A stretch of DNA of 64,000 nt from Phoronis australis (taxonomy: Eukaryota > Phoronida > Phoronidae), in contig NMRA01000383.1 in assembly GCA_002633005.1 (NCBI GenBank), forward strand, positions 153,586-217,585, read 5' to 3'. A program made the translations under genes and the position numbers. This document shows, piece by piece, positions 24,090 through 34,647 of this stretch. Position 1 is the first letter of the stretch. Each line of letters opens with the position of its first letter. The notes under the pieces are model-generated. The model saw only the letters and a list, made by a program, of their open reading frames with translations. It had not been told where the DNA came from and ran no database searches.

Positions 24090-25145
24090 ATGACAGTATT
24101 TTATGACTTTATACCGATCTGAAGCATAACAGACATTCATAAGTATGCGACACTATTTTATGTATGGATCTGAAGCATAACAGATATTCATGAATGTGTG
24201 ACACTATTTCATGTATGGATCTGAAGCATAACAGACATTCATAAGTGTTTGATACTATTTTATGTATGGATCTGAAGCATAACAGACATTCATAAGTGTT
24301 TGATACTATTTTTGCATGGATCTGAAGCATAACAGACATTCATAAGTGTTTGATACTATTTTTGCATGGATCTGAAGCATAACAGACATTCATAAGTGTT
24401 TGATACTATTTTTGCATGGATCTGAAGCATAACAGACATTCATAAGTGTTTGATACTATTTTTGCATGGATCTGAAGCATAACAGACATTCATAAGTGTT
24501 TGATACTATTTTTGCATGGATCTGAAGCATAACAGACATTCATAAGTGTTTGATACTATTTTTGCATGGATCTGAAGCATAACAGACATTCATAAGTGTT
24601 TGATACTATTTTTGCATGGATCTGAAGCATAACAGACATTCATAAGTGTTTGATACTATTTTTGCATGGATCTGAAGCATAACAGACATTCATAAGTGTT
24701 TGATACTATTTTTGCATGGATCTGAAGCATAACAGATATTCATGAATGTGTGACACTATTTCATGTATGGATCTGAAGCATAACAGACATTCAAAAGTGT
24801 TTGATACTATTTTATGTATGGATCTGAAGCATAACAGACATTCATAAGTGTTTGACAGTATTTTATGTATGGATCTGAAGCATAACAGACATCCATAAGT
24901 GTTTGACAGTATTTTATTATTATTTCTGTTTTTGTTGATAAAGGAAGTTGTTACCTCCGAAAATTTCAAATTTCAGTTGATCCATTCTTGTTGTTTTATT
25001 TACCGATTTATACAGTATTTTATGTATGGATCTGAAGCATAACAGACATCCGTAAGTGTTTGACAGTATTTTATGTATGGATCTGAAGCATAACAGACAT
25101 CCATAAGTGTGTGACACTATTTTATGTGTCCATCTGAAGCACTAC
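24090..25145. repeat. 50-bp minisatellite in intron 1 of the PhnD-like gene
   Basis: The unit is GGATCTGAAGCATAACAGAC followed by ATTCATAAGTGTTTGATACT and ATTTTTGCAT. About nine inner copies (24310-24720) are essentially identical with an exact 50-bp period. Outer copies are 53-57 bp with TTTATGTAT variants. The array is interrupted by unrelated sequence at about 24916-25010. Open frames on the minus strand (repeating CLLCFRSIHKIVSNTYE) are artefacts. Confidence 0.92.
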
Positions 25146-25588
25146 ATGCTTTTAATAAGAAGACAGTAAACAAATTTCCAAGTTTAGATGTCACTGAAGC
25201 AAGCATGCCAAAATCTAGGACTCAGGATTCTAACCAAAATAAATTCAAGGAAGTGCTATATGCTGCCCACTCTTCGTACCACTGGTTCATAAATAACTTT
25301 TTGAAAATCTACGCTGTGGCCTGCCTTTCAGGACACATTTGCCCAATAAAAATGCCCACGTTGATACAACAGCCTATAACATTGGTTGTTTCTAATGTTT
25401 TTCCAGGAAAGGCAATGCACTAAAATTGAATTCAGCAGTTCTGGCATAAAAGAGTAAATATTCACCATGCTGAATCCTTACACAGCAAAGAGAATTGAGT
25501 AGTCAGAGAAATTTACGGACATTCAAAATTGTTCTCTGGCCACCCATAGCACACCTGCGCTTTGAAATTTATATTGAGATTAAAAAAC

Positions 25589-25754
25589 AGTGGCAGATTT
25601 TGAGGGGGCCAAGGAGGCCATGCACCCACCCCCCACCCCATTTCTCCCAGATTACATTGGGCACTTCGGGGGTGCGAATGTCTGACGAGCAAAATCCTGG
25701 CTAGTACTCTGCCCTGCCCCCCCCCCCCAACTCAAAATCCTGGATCCACCCTTG
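25589..25754. mobile_element. Short MITE-like element with GC-rich inverted ends
   Basis: The left GTGGCAGATTTTGAGGGGG and the right end read on the minus strand, GGTGGATCCAGGATTTTGAG followed by TTGGGGGGGG, form a gapped inverted repeat. The element is about 165 bp and includes a C run at about 25718-25729. It ends only about 40 bp from exon 1 of the PhnD-like gene. Confidence 0.6.
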
Positions 25755-25793
25755 CAAAGTTAATGCAAGAACATCCCTTTACAAGTTTCATAC

Positions 25794-25986
25794 CTATATC
25801 AGCAAGTCCAGAAGCAAATACGTCTGAACGCGGTTGATCAGGTGGGCCATTCCATCGTGAATCAATCATAAGAAACGCCTCAACATTGAACACCTCTTCC
25901 AAGTAGTCTCTGTAGATTTCAAACAGTTCAACAGGTAAGTCTCGCGTCAGGTAAGATATCAGCTTAAGGGTTTTGACGTTAGACAT
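25794..25986 (-). CDS. PhnD-like phosphonate/phosphate-type binding protein, exon 1 (start)
   Basis: ATG 25986 opens MSNVKTLKLISYLTRDLP; the exon ends with GLADIG split by an ATAG/GTATGA donor. Joined with 23946-23805, 22827-22682, 20681-20502 and 19566-19385 it gives 843 nt, 280 residues, every junction in phase. The product is a full two-lobe binding fold of the PhnD family, which in bacteria captures phosphate, phosphite or phosphonate for ABC importers. Here there is no signal peptide or lipobox at the N-terminus and no transporter gene nearby, so a soluble cytosolic or enzyme-like role is likelier; ligand unknown. The exon is open 14 bases upstream to a TTTGTTTCAG acceptor at 26001, so a 5' non-coding or short coding exon is possible. 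Conserved motifs: SRWNGPP near residue 43, GLADIG at 60-65, SISSN near 133, GSH near 161, LPDEIK near 219. Confidence 0.75.
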
Positions 25987-26001
25987 ATTGAAGTCTTGGC
26001 C

Positions 26002-28149
26002 TGAAACAAAGAAATTAAATGTTATAAAAGCTTTATTTTCAATATTAATTTCCAACACCATCCGCAACTGAATGCCTAAAAATTAGCATTTGCTTCAGTA
26101 TAGCTGATATAAGTCATAACTACAAAAAAACTTTTAATATCGATGTCCAAAATTACTAAGCCACAACCACAGGAGCAAAAGATGACAAATATAAATACTT
26201 GGCATTCAACAAATGAACAAAGACTGAATATTACTCAATATTTACCAACTCAATGCAATATATTTGGACATTTTCATATTCTTTGTCACAGTAAAATAAT
26301 TGAACAATGAAAATTTCAAATTGATTAACTGAAAATTGGCATGGAGACACTAACTGGGATATTATACTCCACACGCCACATGTATAAGTCACCTCTCTTG
26401 ATCACACAATTTTTAAATCTGAAAGTGATTCTTGGAATAAAAATCTTTGAGACGTGAAAACCGTTATCAACTGGTGATGTGTTTCTCAGAATAATTCGAC
26501 ATTAAAAACAAGTTAATCTGATGCTCAACTTGTATCAAACCTAAATATTAATAAACAACACATTTATAGACAAAATAATTAAAGTGAGAAATCTAAAATA
26601 CAAAGTTTATGATCAGGCAAGATTACACTGAACAGTTAGTAGTGAATTTTGAAATGAAAATACAAGGTTAGAGATGAAAATCCAACTTCAAAAACCTTAA
26701 TTTCCTTGAAATGAGAATTTCCTAATCCAACAGTAAATTCGTTACCAACTGCTGACATAATTCTGACATGATAAACAAAAATTTCAAAAAAATTCAGCAT
26801 ATGATGTACACATATATCTGTGTACCAAAAAGAGTTTGAAGGTTTAAAGGAATACCAATCCGGCTATGGCCTCTTAATAGATACCAAAAAGCGGCTTTCC
26901 ACATCATGTTCTCTGAAACAAAATAATGCTCCGTAACCCTCGACAACCATCAAAAGTTTGAAAATTTATTACAAAGTCTGCTAAAAAAAACAGACGAGCG
27001 TGACCGACGTTTTAGGAGAGTTACACGTGTGACAGCCCACCCACCAAGAACGATAATATCGAATCGTTGACACAGACAGTATCTGTTTTCAGTTGAATCC
27101 TGCTCACTAAAACAGCGCTTAGTGCTCCTTTAAATGGTTGTACCCATGGACATGGGTCTATACCTTTCACAATTTTGAATGTGTCCACACCAATTTAGAA
27201 ATTACACAAAATTTTCTTATTTTGGTTTTGGTTTGCCATATTGCTTATCAAATTACCCTACGCTAGGCGTCCTAAAAATTTGGTCAAACAGTAATAATAC
27301 TAACTGCCATCATATGTACTGGCTGCCACAACACATAAACCATCCACAAAGCGGGGGTGCTGACTAGCATCAGAGCCTCAGCAACACCAGTACCATTCTG
27401 GAACTTGTCCTCAGTCATATTTCGCAAAGCGTCCTGTAATTTGTTGTCACCAACAATCTCATTATGTTCTTGGCCGTCCTTCAAACAAGCCAGGTGTCCA
27501 AACCATTCGACCAAAGAGCAATTGCCCATAGGGGCCTTTTGTACTACACTCACTGCAGATTCACCACACTCTTCCCATCTAATGATTAGGGGTAAAGCCG
27601 CCTGGAACTCAGCGTCCTCTACATCTGCCTTCTCCTTGGCAATTATGGCAATATTGAAAACAGGAGGCTGTGTGGTCCTTTTCTGCTGTTGTGAGAACGT
27701 ACCCTTGTTTGGTGTCAATGAAGTGAAAAATCATCAAGTCCAAGTTTAAAACACAATACCTATTGCTTCATGAATGCCAGGTGTCCTAACCAGTTGACCT
27801 ATTTACCGTTAGCGAGTGATTAAAAGAGGCCATTACACAGGGATATTCCTGACCATGTTTGAACCTGTGTCCTTTGGGCACACCTGATGATAAAAGGTAT
27901 GCTTTTTTCAAAAACGTTGTGCCCAACAGACTTAGTGTAATTAAAGTGGTAACATAACAGAAATCCCAACAGCAATCAAAATAACAACAGAGTCATGTTA
28001 ACCGGACTGACTTAAGTTGACTAGAATATTGTGTTTTTGGAAAAGTGTTGCATTTTAAAAGGTGCAATGTACTTGCACCTTTTCATTTTTATGCCCTGAA
28101 ATGGCACAAAGGTGCAGTCCAGGAATATCCAGGATTATATTAGTACACT
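26002..28149. other. Intergenic/5' intronic DNA with one unexplained ORF
   Basis: Mostly AT-rich sequence. A possible 290-bp element near 26845-27130 has weakly matching ends (TTTAAAGGAATACC and GTGCTCCTTTAAATGG). A minus-strand ORF at 27284-27718 is listed separately. A small perfect-arm palindrome AAAAGGTGCAATGTACTTGCACCTTTT lies at about 28057-28083. Confidence 0.4.
27284..27718 (-). CDS. Unrecognised 144-residue ORF, possible exon or single-exon gene
   Basis: The frame starts with ATG 27718 and reads a hydrophilic N-terminus (SQQQKRTTQPP), then FNIAIIAKEKADVEDAEFQA and an acidic, mixed-composition stretch to about residue 120. The last 25 residues are hydrophobic (ALWMVYVLWQPVHMM) and may be read-through into an intron or repeat. 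Amino-acid composition looks more protein-like than that of neighbouring ORFs. I recognise no domain, and there are no paired splice sites I would rely on. It could be a fragment of a mobile element, a 5' exon of something larger or chance. Confidence 0.25.
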   Translation of the reverse strand: MTPNKGTFSQQQKRTTQPPVFNIAIIAKEKADVEDAEFQAALPLIIRWEECGESAVSVVQKAPMGNCSLVEWFGHLACLKDGQEHNEIVGDNKLQDALRNMTEDKFQNGTGVAEALMLVSTPALWMVYVLWQPVHMMAVSIITV

Positions 28150-29000
28150 CACAGCAGATTTGCTGTACGTGAACTTGGAATCCTGCTTAATCGCAAGATT
28201 AATCGGAAGTGAGTGTTGCCCAAACTTGGAATACGCAAGGCAACTTGACAAGTTTACTTAAACAATCACGTTCATGTTCTTAAAAATTTGCATGCGCACT
28301 AAATCAAGTTACATTTGAATAAAATAATGTCAATGTTAACCAACCTTTTCAACTACGGGTGATCAGTTTCACCAAACAATAATCGATTTAGCCATTCACA
28401 TATAACTCTTGTTCACCAACTTAAGTTACAGTAAAGGAGAAAATGGTTGATAGTGAGGCCAATAATTACAAAAATTCTTTTCACCGAACAAAAAATTCAC
28501 CTTTTTGCCTTAAAGTTCACGCACAGCAGATTCGTTGCAGTGCATGAACTTGGAATCCTGCTTAATTTCAAGATCGAGTACATATGCGTGAACTTCGAAT
28601 TGAATATTCATTTGAGGAATTGGCGGGGTAAAAACTTTTGTTCAGCCTAAAGAATTTAGTAATTATTGGCCTCATTATTAGCCATTTTCTCCATTGGCGT
28701 AACTTGTGCCAAAGAATCAGAGGAGTATGTAAATGGTTAAATCAATTACTGTTCGGTGAATAAGATTGCCAGTACAGTAGTTGAAAAAAATTGGCTAAAA
28801 TCTAGTTATTTTATTTTAAATAATAAACATGTAATTTGATATAGTGCATGACAAATTTTTATCAAAGAGAACGTGATTATTTCAGTGAACTTGTCAAATT
28901 TCCTCGTGTGTTCCAAGTTCATGCATACGCGATCTTGAGATTAAGGAAGCATGATTCCAATCCTAAGGCTAAGTTCACGAACAGCAACATAACGCATGAC
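28150..29000. repeat. Large diverged palindrome (inverted repeat arms of about 320-350 bp)
   Basis: The left arm (about 28150-28470) pairs with the right arm (about 28640-29000) around a loop of about 170 bp. Matching blocks, left first and right reverse-complemented, include GAGAAAATGGTTGATAGTGAGGCC with GAGAAAATGGCTAATAATGAGGCC, AATCACGTTCATG with AATCACGTTCTCT, and ACTTGACAAGTTTACTTAAA with TTTGACAAGTTCACTGAAAT. ACTTGGAATCCTGCTTAAT-type sequence occurs three times. It lies less than 500 bp upstream of the MUL1 start codon. It is probably an old foldback or MITE insertion. Confidence 0.65.
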
Positions 29001-29498
29001 ACGGCCACAGCAGTATGCCCTGCCCCTGGCCCTGTCATGAGACTTAACAGATTTAGTTTTGAGTGCTTTACAAATCAATGTACCAAGTTTCTGTGTATCT
29101 ACCAACCTGTGTGTATGGCACCAACGCCCCTGGTCTTACCACCTGTTGCAAGGACACTTGACAAAAAGGAATGACTTTGACTGAGATCATCCGGACGTCA
29201 GCTGGACAATTTTCTGTAATATTGTCAAAAATGGGTCATGCGAGCCTGTTGGAAGTAATTAGGTAGGCCCTATGCACCTTATTTTTATGAAGTAGTCTCA
29301 AATCGGATTCAGATTTTAATCGTTATAATTTTTATGAAGGTGTTATTTTTAATATTAAGTTTGCGAAGTTGTAAGATCTTCCGTATAAAGATATTCGTAA
29401 GATACATACATGTCTATTTCTATTTCCGGCGTTTCCCGGAAGAAATCGAGAAACTTGCGAGGAAGCTTCTCTCTCCTCCTCCCGAGTCAGTGGAAGCT

Positions 29499-29603
29499 AT
29501 GGGATTGCCTTTAGATTTAATATTTTTGGGTATTGATACGGGATTGACATTACTGTTTTACAAGCTGTATCGCAGTAGTTGTTCAAATGCGGAACTTGTT
29601 GAG
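29499..29603 (+). CDS. MUL1: MUL1 mitochondrial E3 ubiquitin ligase, exon 1
   Basis: ATG 29499 begins MGLPLDLIFLGIDTGLTLLF and the exon ends after AELVE at GAG/GTATTC, phase 0. The first hydrophobic segment (about residues 5-24) is the N-terminal membrane helix expected for MUL1 (also called MULAN, MAPL or GIDE), an outer-mitochondrial-membrane ubiquitin/SUMO E3 ligase that controls mitochondrial dynamics and signalling. The upstream in-frame sequence in this ORF does not look coding, and the MUL1 family starts just before the first helix, so I chose this ATG. Together with 31429-31628 and 33912-34647 the CDS is 1041 nt, 346 residues, close to the 352 of the human protein. Confidence 0.88.
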
Positions 29604-29765
29604 GTATTCGTGCATCGTCTTGTCTCTTTTAGCAATAGCACTCAGTCTCTCGACTCTACTACTAGTTTAAAACTCTAAACTTGTCTCTATTGACTATTGA
29701 TTTCTGTGATGCCGTCCATAGTCTAGTCGTCTGACTCAGCATGACGACTGTAGTAATAGCCGAGA

Positions 29766-29830
29766 TTACCCTACCTGGGAATCGAACCAGCAACATCTAT
29801 AAGCGTGCTAACCATTCAATAGGTAGGGAA
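29766..29830 (-). other. tRNA-like (pseudo-tRNA or SINE head) sequence
   Basis: On the minus strand CCCTACCT and AGGTAGGG can pair as an acceptor-like stem. Between them GAATGGTTAGCACGC resembles a D-arm and CTGGTTCGATTCCCAG a T-arm with TTCGATT loop. The length is only about 62 nt, and I cannot fold a proper anticodon arm, so it is a degenerate tRNA or a tRNA-derived SINE head rather than a working tRNA. It abuts the foldback element at 29843. Confidence 0.35.
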
Positions 29831-29842
29831 GCACGTCTATAA

Positions 29843-30776
29843 CTAGGCAATGACCATCGCCTCTGTTGGCCCGAAGCAGAGGCGATGTAGAGGCTATAGG
29901 CGCTCTGTACGCCGGAAGCTTTTCGGCGAATTATGCCTCGCACCGACTAAACCATCAAAGTCACGTTGTTATAAATACCTTTTGCGCATAGAGGAACACC
30001 TTAGGAGGTTGTCGATGTGTTTAAGTTCTTCCAACTCGAACAAATACTCCCGTTATGAAACTTTTTCTTCGATCAGTCCCTATTTCAGTTCCCAAAATCG
30101 TGAAATCAAAATTTTTGTACTGCGCACGCTCCAATTTTTACCGCGCTCGCTAGGTGATGTGACTTCATAACCTCAATAATTTTTAAATAGGCCAAAGGTG
30201 AGCCATTGCGGTCTTGTCAGTCAAATGTTCGTTTCCAAAATGCCACCACTTATACTTGTCTTTAATTGGCGTTACTTGAAACTGTTTGTATTTCAATGAA
30301 TTATTGTTTGTATTTGATAAAAATAAATGCTGTTGATATGACATTTAATAGTCTTTGTGCACATATTTGACATTTTAATGTTTAACAACACGGCAAATGC
30401 ACGGCTGGTTCCCGGCAGCACGTACGCAAAGGGCGGGAACTTCAGCTTTCAAAGTTCGCCGGTAGGATCGCAACTTCTGACCTTCGGCCTGGTTAAAAAA
30501 ATGAAAATTTTGATTTCACGATTTTGGGAACTGAAATACGGACTGCTCGAAGAAAAAGTTTTATAACGGGAGTATTTGTTCGATTTGGAAGAACTTAAAC
30601 ACATCGACAACCTCCTAAGGTGTTCCTCTATGCGCAAAAGGTATTTATAACAACGTGACTTTGATGGTTTAGTCGGTGCGAGGCATAATTCGCCGAAAAG
30701 CTTCCGGCGTACATAGCGCTTATAGCCTCTACATCGCCTCTGCTTCGGGCCAACAGAGGCGATGGTCATTGCCTAG
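29843..30776. mobile_element. Foldback-type element with near-identical 273-bp inverted arms and 7-bp target duplication
   Basis: Arms at about 29843-30115 and 30503-30776 are almost identical in inverted orientation, starting CTAGGCAATGACCATCGCCT. TCTATAA directly flanks both ends (29836-29842 and 30777-30783), a clean 7-bp target duplication. Each arm tip contains its own 11-bp stem (CATCGCCTCTG and CAGAGGCGATG, 29855-29887). The unique middle of about 390 bp has no recognisable coding domain. The 106-codon ORFs in the two arms are mirror copies of one non-coding frame. It lies in MUL1 intron 1, and arm similarity suggests a recent insertion or gene conversion. Confidence 0.82.
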
Positions 30777-31428
30777 TCTATAACTAGACTAGAAAACCTG
30801 TCCACGACCGGGTAGGCTATGTCCTATGATCATTCTGTCAACAAGACTTAGCGTCATTACAGTCAGTGTGCTCGTAGTTGAACGGAAACGTAGAGAGTTT
30901 TATGGAAGATCATTTGTATGCCAGGCTGCCAGCCATACCAAGAGGCAGCATTGAGCACAAGTGGATTTATCAGTTGTGTTGGCTTTCATCGTCATGAAAT
31001 AGAGCGTCACCTATTGGCCAGCTTCTAGTTTAGACTATTTTTCAATTAACTGTTCTTCTGGCACAAGGTTACATACAAATCACAACAAATTAAATTTTTA
31101 AGTAATGTATTACCAACAAACCATTGAATTTCTGGGCAAAAAGTTGCCATCATGTCACATAAAATTAGAAACTGGCATGTGTGTGTCACTGGTGTTTTGT
31201 TTTCAAGTCGAAAGGGCTTTTCTCCCTTCCAAAAGTCTTTTTGGATGTTGATAACCTCGTCTTTGAATTTAGAAACTTCAGATTTCGTGCAGCTCTCAAG
31301 TTCGGTATTGTAGTCGTACCATGTACCAAAGTCATGGAGGCTGTCTGATCATAAGATTATGATAGAAAATTTGCAAATACGACTTTGGTATCAACTTTTC
31401 AAGTAAACTTTCCATGTCCTCGTTGTAG

Positions 31429-31628
31429 AAAGCAGAGTTAGTGGATCTGACGCCAGACCTGGCTCAAATGTTGGAAGAAATACCGGATAGAACTTTGGCT
31501 TATGCATGTGTCAGCGGTGTGGTGGAGCCTGTGAACAAGGCGTTACACAGCTTCTACACAGAAGACACTGGAGTGGCACACAACATTATTTTCAAAGAAC
31601 ACAAGACGAAAAGAACTCAAGGATTCTG
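31429..31628 (+). CDS. MUL1: MUL1, exon 2
   Basis: The exon follows CTCGTTGTAG and reads KAELVDLTPDLAQMLEEIPD, then an AYACVSGVVEPVNKALHSFY segment, ending inside a Trp codon at TTCTG/GTATCT. In human MUL1 the equivalent stretch contains Y-A-V-I-E-G-x-V followed by Q-E-H-K; here Y-A-C-V-S-G-V-V and K-E-H-K are in register. This is the first part of the intermembrane-space BAM/GIDE domain that binds substrates. Confidence 0.88.
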
Positions 31629-33911
31629 GTATCTACTGTTATTTAGCAGCTTTCACCCGTCTTCCGTCATATTTAGACCACTTACTGTTATGAAACTTGT
31701 CTCAAACTGTTCCTTAGTTAAATTGGACATGGGGATTAGGACATGGGTTAGGGATGCGAAAGAAGTGACAGTTATTATTGCTTGAGGCTAGTTGGCTTGC
31801 CACGCCATTTTGTCCGCCAAGCATGGTTCCAGCAAATAACAAATTGTCAGTTCTTTACAAAATCATAATCTTGTCATTTTGAGTAAGAAAAAAGTTGAGA
31901 TAGATTTAATTGGGTCAAGTGATCTAAGTGACAAGTTCACTTCTTGGCCGGATCACAGATGTAGAGCCTCTTTAGCTGTAATTAACATAGAGTTATATAC
32001 CTAGGAACAAAACTAAGTGATAAAATAGGACCCACAAAACTGCTTACTCTCAAACCCACCACTCAGCACGTAAGAGCCAGTTTAACGTGTTAAAAATATT
32101 GCTTGAGTATTTATTGCATGTGGACATAGTAGAAATTTGAAGACTTGGATTGTTTCGATTTAAGATTTGCCTTATTTCAGAATTTGAATTATTTCTTCTG
32201 CAAGGGACTGGAACAATTATGGGGCTGTACCCCTAAATTCCAGCTATGATTTCCTAAACTCTAGTCCTAGACTGGCGAACACCAAAATCTCAGTACAAAT
32301 TTCATACCCGTCCCCCTAAATTTAACACACCTGCTGTTTAACATGCCATTCCCAGTGTCCAAACTCCACCCCTGGGTACCAGATTCTTCACTTGCATCAA
32401 CTGATCCACTAGTCCACAGATCCAGGGTTTGGTCAATGCATATGAACTATTATCGGCGTGTCTGCGTATTCATCTAAAAAGTTCAAAGTACATCTATTAA
32501 GTGAGTATTCTCACCCATTCATAATTATGACACTGGCATCTGAGCATATTGCAAGATTTTAATTCGATGAGTGTTATTGATTTCGATACTTTTGATATCG
32601 CTGTTAAATCTACTCACCAATCTCAGTATTTGTACTCTAAGTAAAAATAAACGTGGGGCCACATATTCTTCTTGCTTACAACCCCTAGAGTTCTTGAAAG
32701 ACTTTCAGCTCATGTTATTGCATGTGTTATTTCTCCTAACTATCTTCTCTTCTAAACCGTCTATCTTAAAATCTCTAGAAATCTTTAACTGGTATGGAAT
32801 ACTGACCAAAAAATTCTTGTAAATATACATGTTGCAGTTTGTCATCACGAGAGTAATGACTGTGAAAGAATAAGTTTCATTGAAAGTGGCCTCTTGAGAA
32901 CAAATCTTTTTATTTTTACTGTCATTTAGTTTAGTACCTGTCATTTCTGTATAATTTCTTTTTTCAGGTCATATAGAAGTATTCTGTAGACTATTCACGA
33001 TCTTAAATCCACTTTACATTAGATTTTAGGATATCAATCCCTAAATGTTTTTTTTTTTTCAATTCTTCCAGTTCCTGTTTAATAGCATTCATTTAAAGGT
33101 TTTTTTTAAATTTGCATCAAGAGAGAGAATTTCATTTATGGTTTTTATTTCGGTTTGTAAATAAGCCAATCTCTCTAACCCGTGCTTCTCTTTGCAGACA
33201 CTTTGTGGGATTGTCATATTTCAAAAAATAATTTTTCATTTATATTAAGTTCTAAAGTATTTGAAGAAATATTTGATATTTTGTCTTGATATAGAAAAAC
33301 AGCATACTTACTTTTCGTGTAATGAATAACATCTGTCATCTTTAAAAGTGTACTATTGAAGTACCAAAAACTTCAAACTTTTGTAAAACTTGAGAAATCA
33401 AAAAAATACTATAATGATCCATTCTATAGCATGGAAAAACTTCAATTTTTTCAGCGCATGACAGTAACTCTTTACTAATTAGACAAAAATGAAGTCATTT
33501 TTAACCCATTTTTTCATCCAAGTATTCTCATTCACAATGAATTACATGTTCTCCAGAGACCATCTTTTATTATTATTATTTGTTGTATAATAACAATCTG
33601 ACTCGATATCATGGACTAAATTCCAGTCTTCACACAGAACAGAAAAATCAGAATTTAATTCATAATAGAGTAGATTTTGAATTCTTATAGAAATCTTGGC
33701 TATCTGTGTTGGGGATGTAAACATTAACAATAGAGATTGCGGTTCATGTTTCAACAAGTATCTCCAATATAAGGTAGTTTCCATCCTGATCACGTATATC
33801 TCATTTAACATTGTGCTCAAAATTATTACAATCTACACATCATGAAAATAACAAGTGTTGTTTCACTGATTGGTATGCATTATTTCATTTCAAGTTTGTT
33901 CTTGTTTCTAG

Positions 33912-34647
33912 GCATGACTTTGTCAACACAATACGCGATCACACTAACTGGGTGCCTTTCACTCTGAAGAACAAAGACTCAGGCAACACTGCCATTCATG
34001 TGACAGAACCAGGCTCTGCTAAATACCTGGATTTCTCAACAACCTACGACAAATTTGAGCCAAACCAAACTGGTATACTGGAGAGGGGACTAGATCGTCT
34101 TTTCGGAGATGTCAGTAAAGGATTTCAAGAGACTGAGAGCATGTTAAAAGTAGGTGCCACTCTTCTGGGTGTTGGAAAGATTGCCTTGGAGGATGGAAAG
34201 TTGAAGTTAAAACCATCACCAGACAAGCTGTACATCTTGACCGAGCTATCAAAAGAAGAAGTATTAAGCAAGCTACGATCAAACTCCACTGTATTTAAAG
34301 TTTTCACTTACATATTAGGTATATCCAGCGTCGTTATTCTGGTAATAGCTCTAAGACACAGATTACGTGACTTTTTGAGCCGCAGAAACTTCAACGAACA
34401 GTTGAGGACGATCAGAGATGCCATTCGTCGGCATAGAAACGACGACGTCGACGGGGGCGAAAGGGAAAATGCAGAAAATGATGGCCAAAACTGCGTTATC
34501 TGTCTGACGAATCCCCGCGAAGTTGTGCTGTTGGAATGCGGCCATATTTGTCTGTGTGCTGACTGTGTAGAGAAGCTGCCTACACCACGTTTGTGTCCCG
34601 TCTGCCGGCAACATGTCATACGAGTAGTACCAACATACATGCCATAG
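33912..34647 (+). CDS. MUL1: MUL1, exon 3 (BAM domain end, second helix, RING)
   Basis: The exon starts after TTGTTTCTAG and completes the split Trp codon (W-H-D-F-V-N-T). It contains NWVPFTL, YDKFEPNQTGILERGLDRLF, then QETESMLKVGATLLGVGKIA, matching the human order V-P-F-D-L, Y-E-K-F-H-P and Q-E-T-E-E-M-L-K-V-G-A-T-L-T-G-V-G. A second hydrophobic helix (VFKVFTYILGISSVVILVIA) precedes a charged linker. The C-terminal RING keeps all eight zinc ligands: C296, C299, C311, H313, C317, C320, C330 and C333, in the H-x3-C-x2-C spacing of this RING subtype. It ends TYMP at TAG 34645-34647. The RING faces the cytosol in the known topology. Confidence 0.95.

Noticed and set aside
24090-25145. CRISPR-like array of regularly spaced repeats
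   Set aside because: The repeats are head-to-tail with a 50-bp period and no unique spacers, in an intron of an animal gene. It is a minisatellite.
29850-30170. 106-codon ORF duplicated on opposite strands (also 30449-30769)
   Set aside because: The two frames are mirror copies because they lie in the inverted arms of the foldback element. There is no domain, and arm differences are not biased to silent positions as far as I can see.
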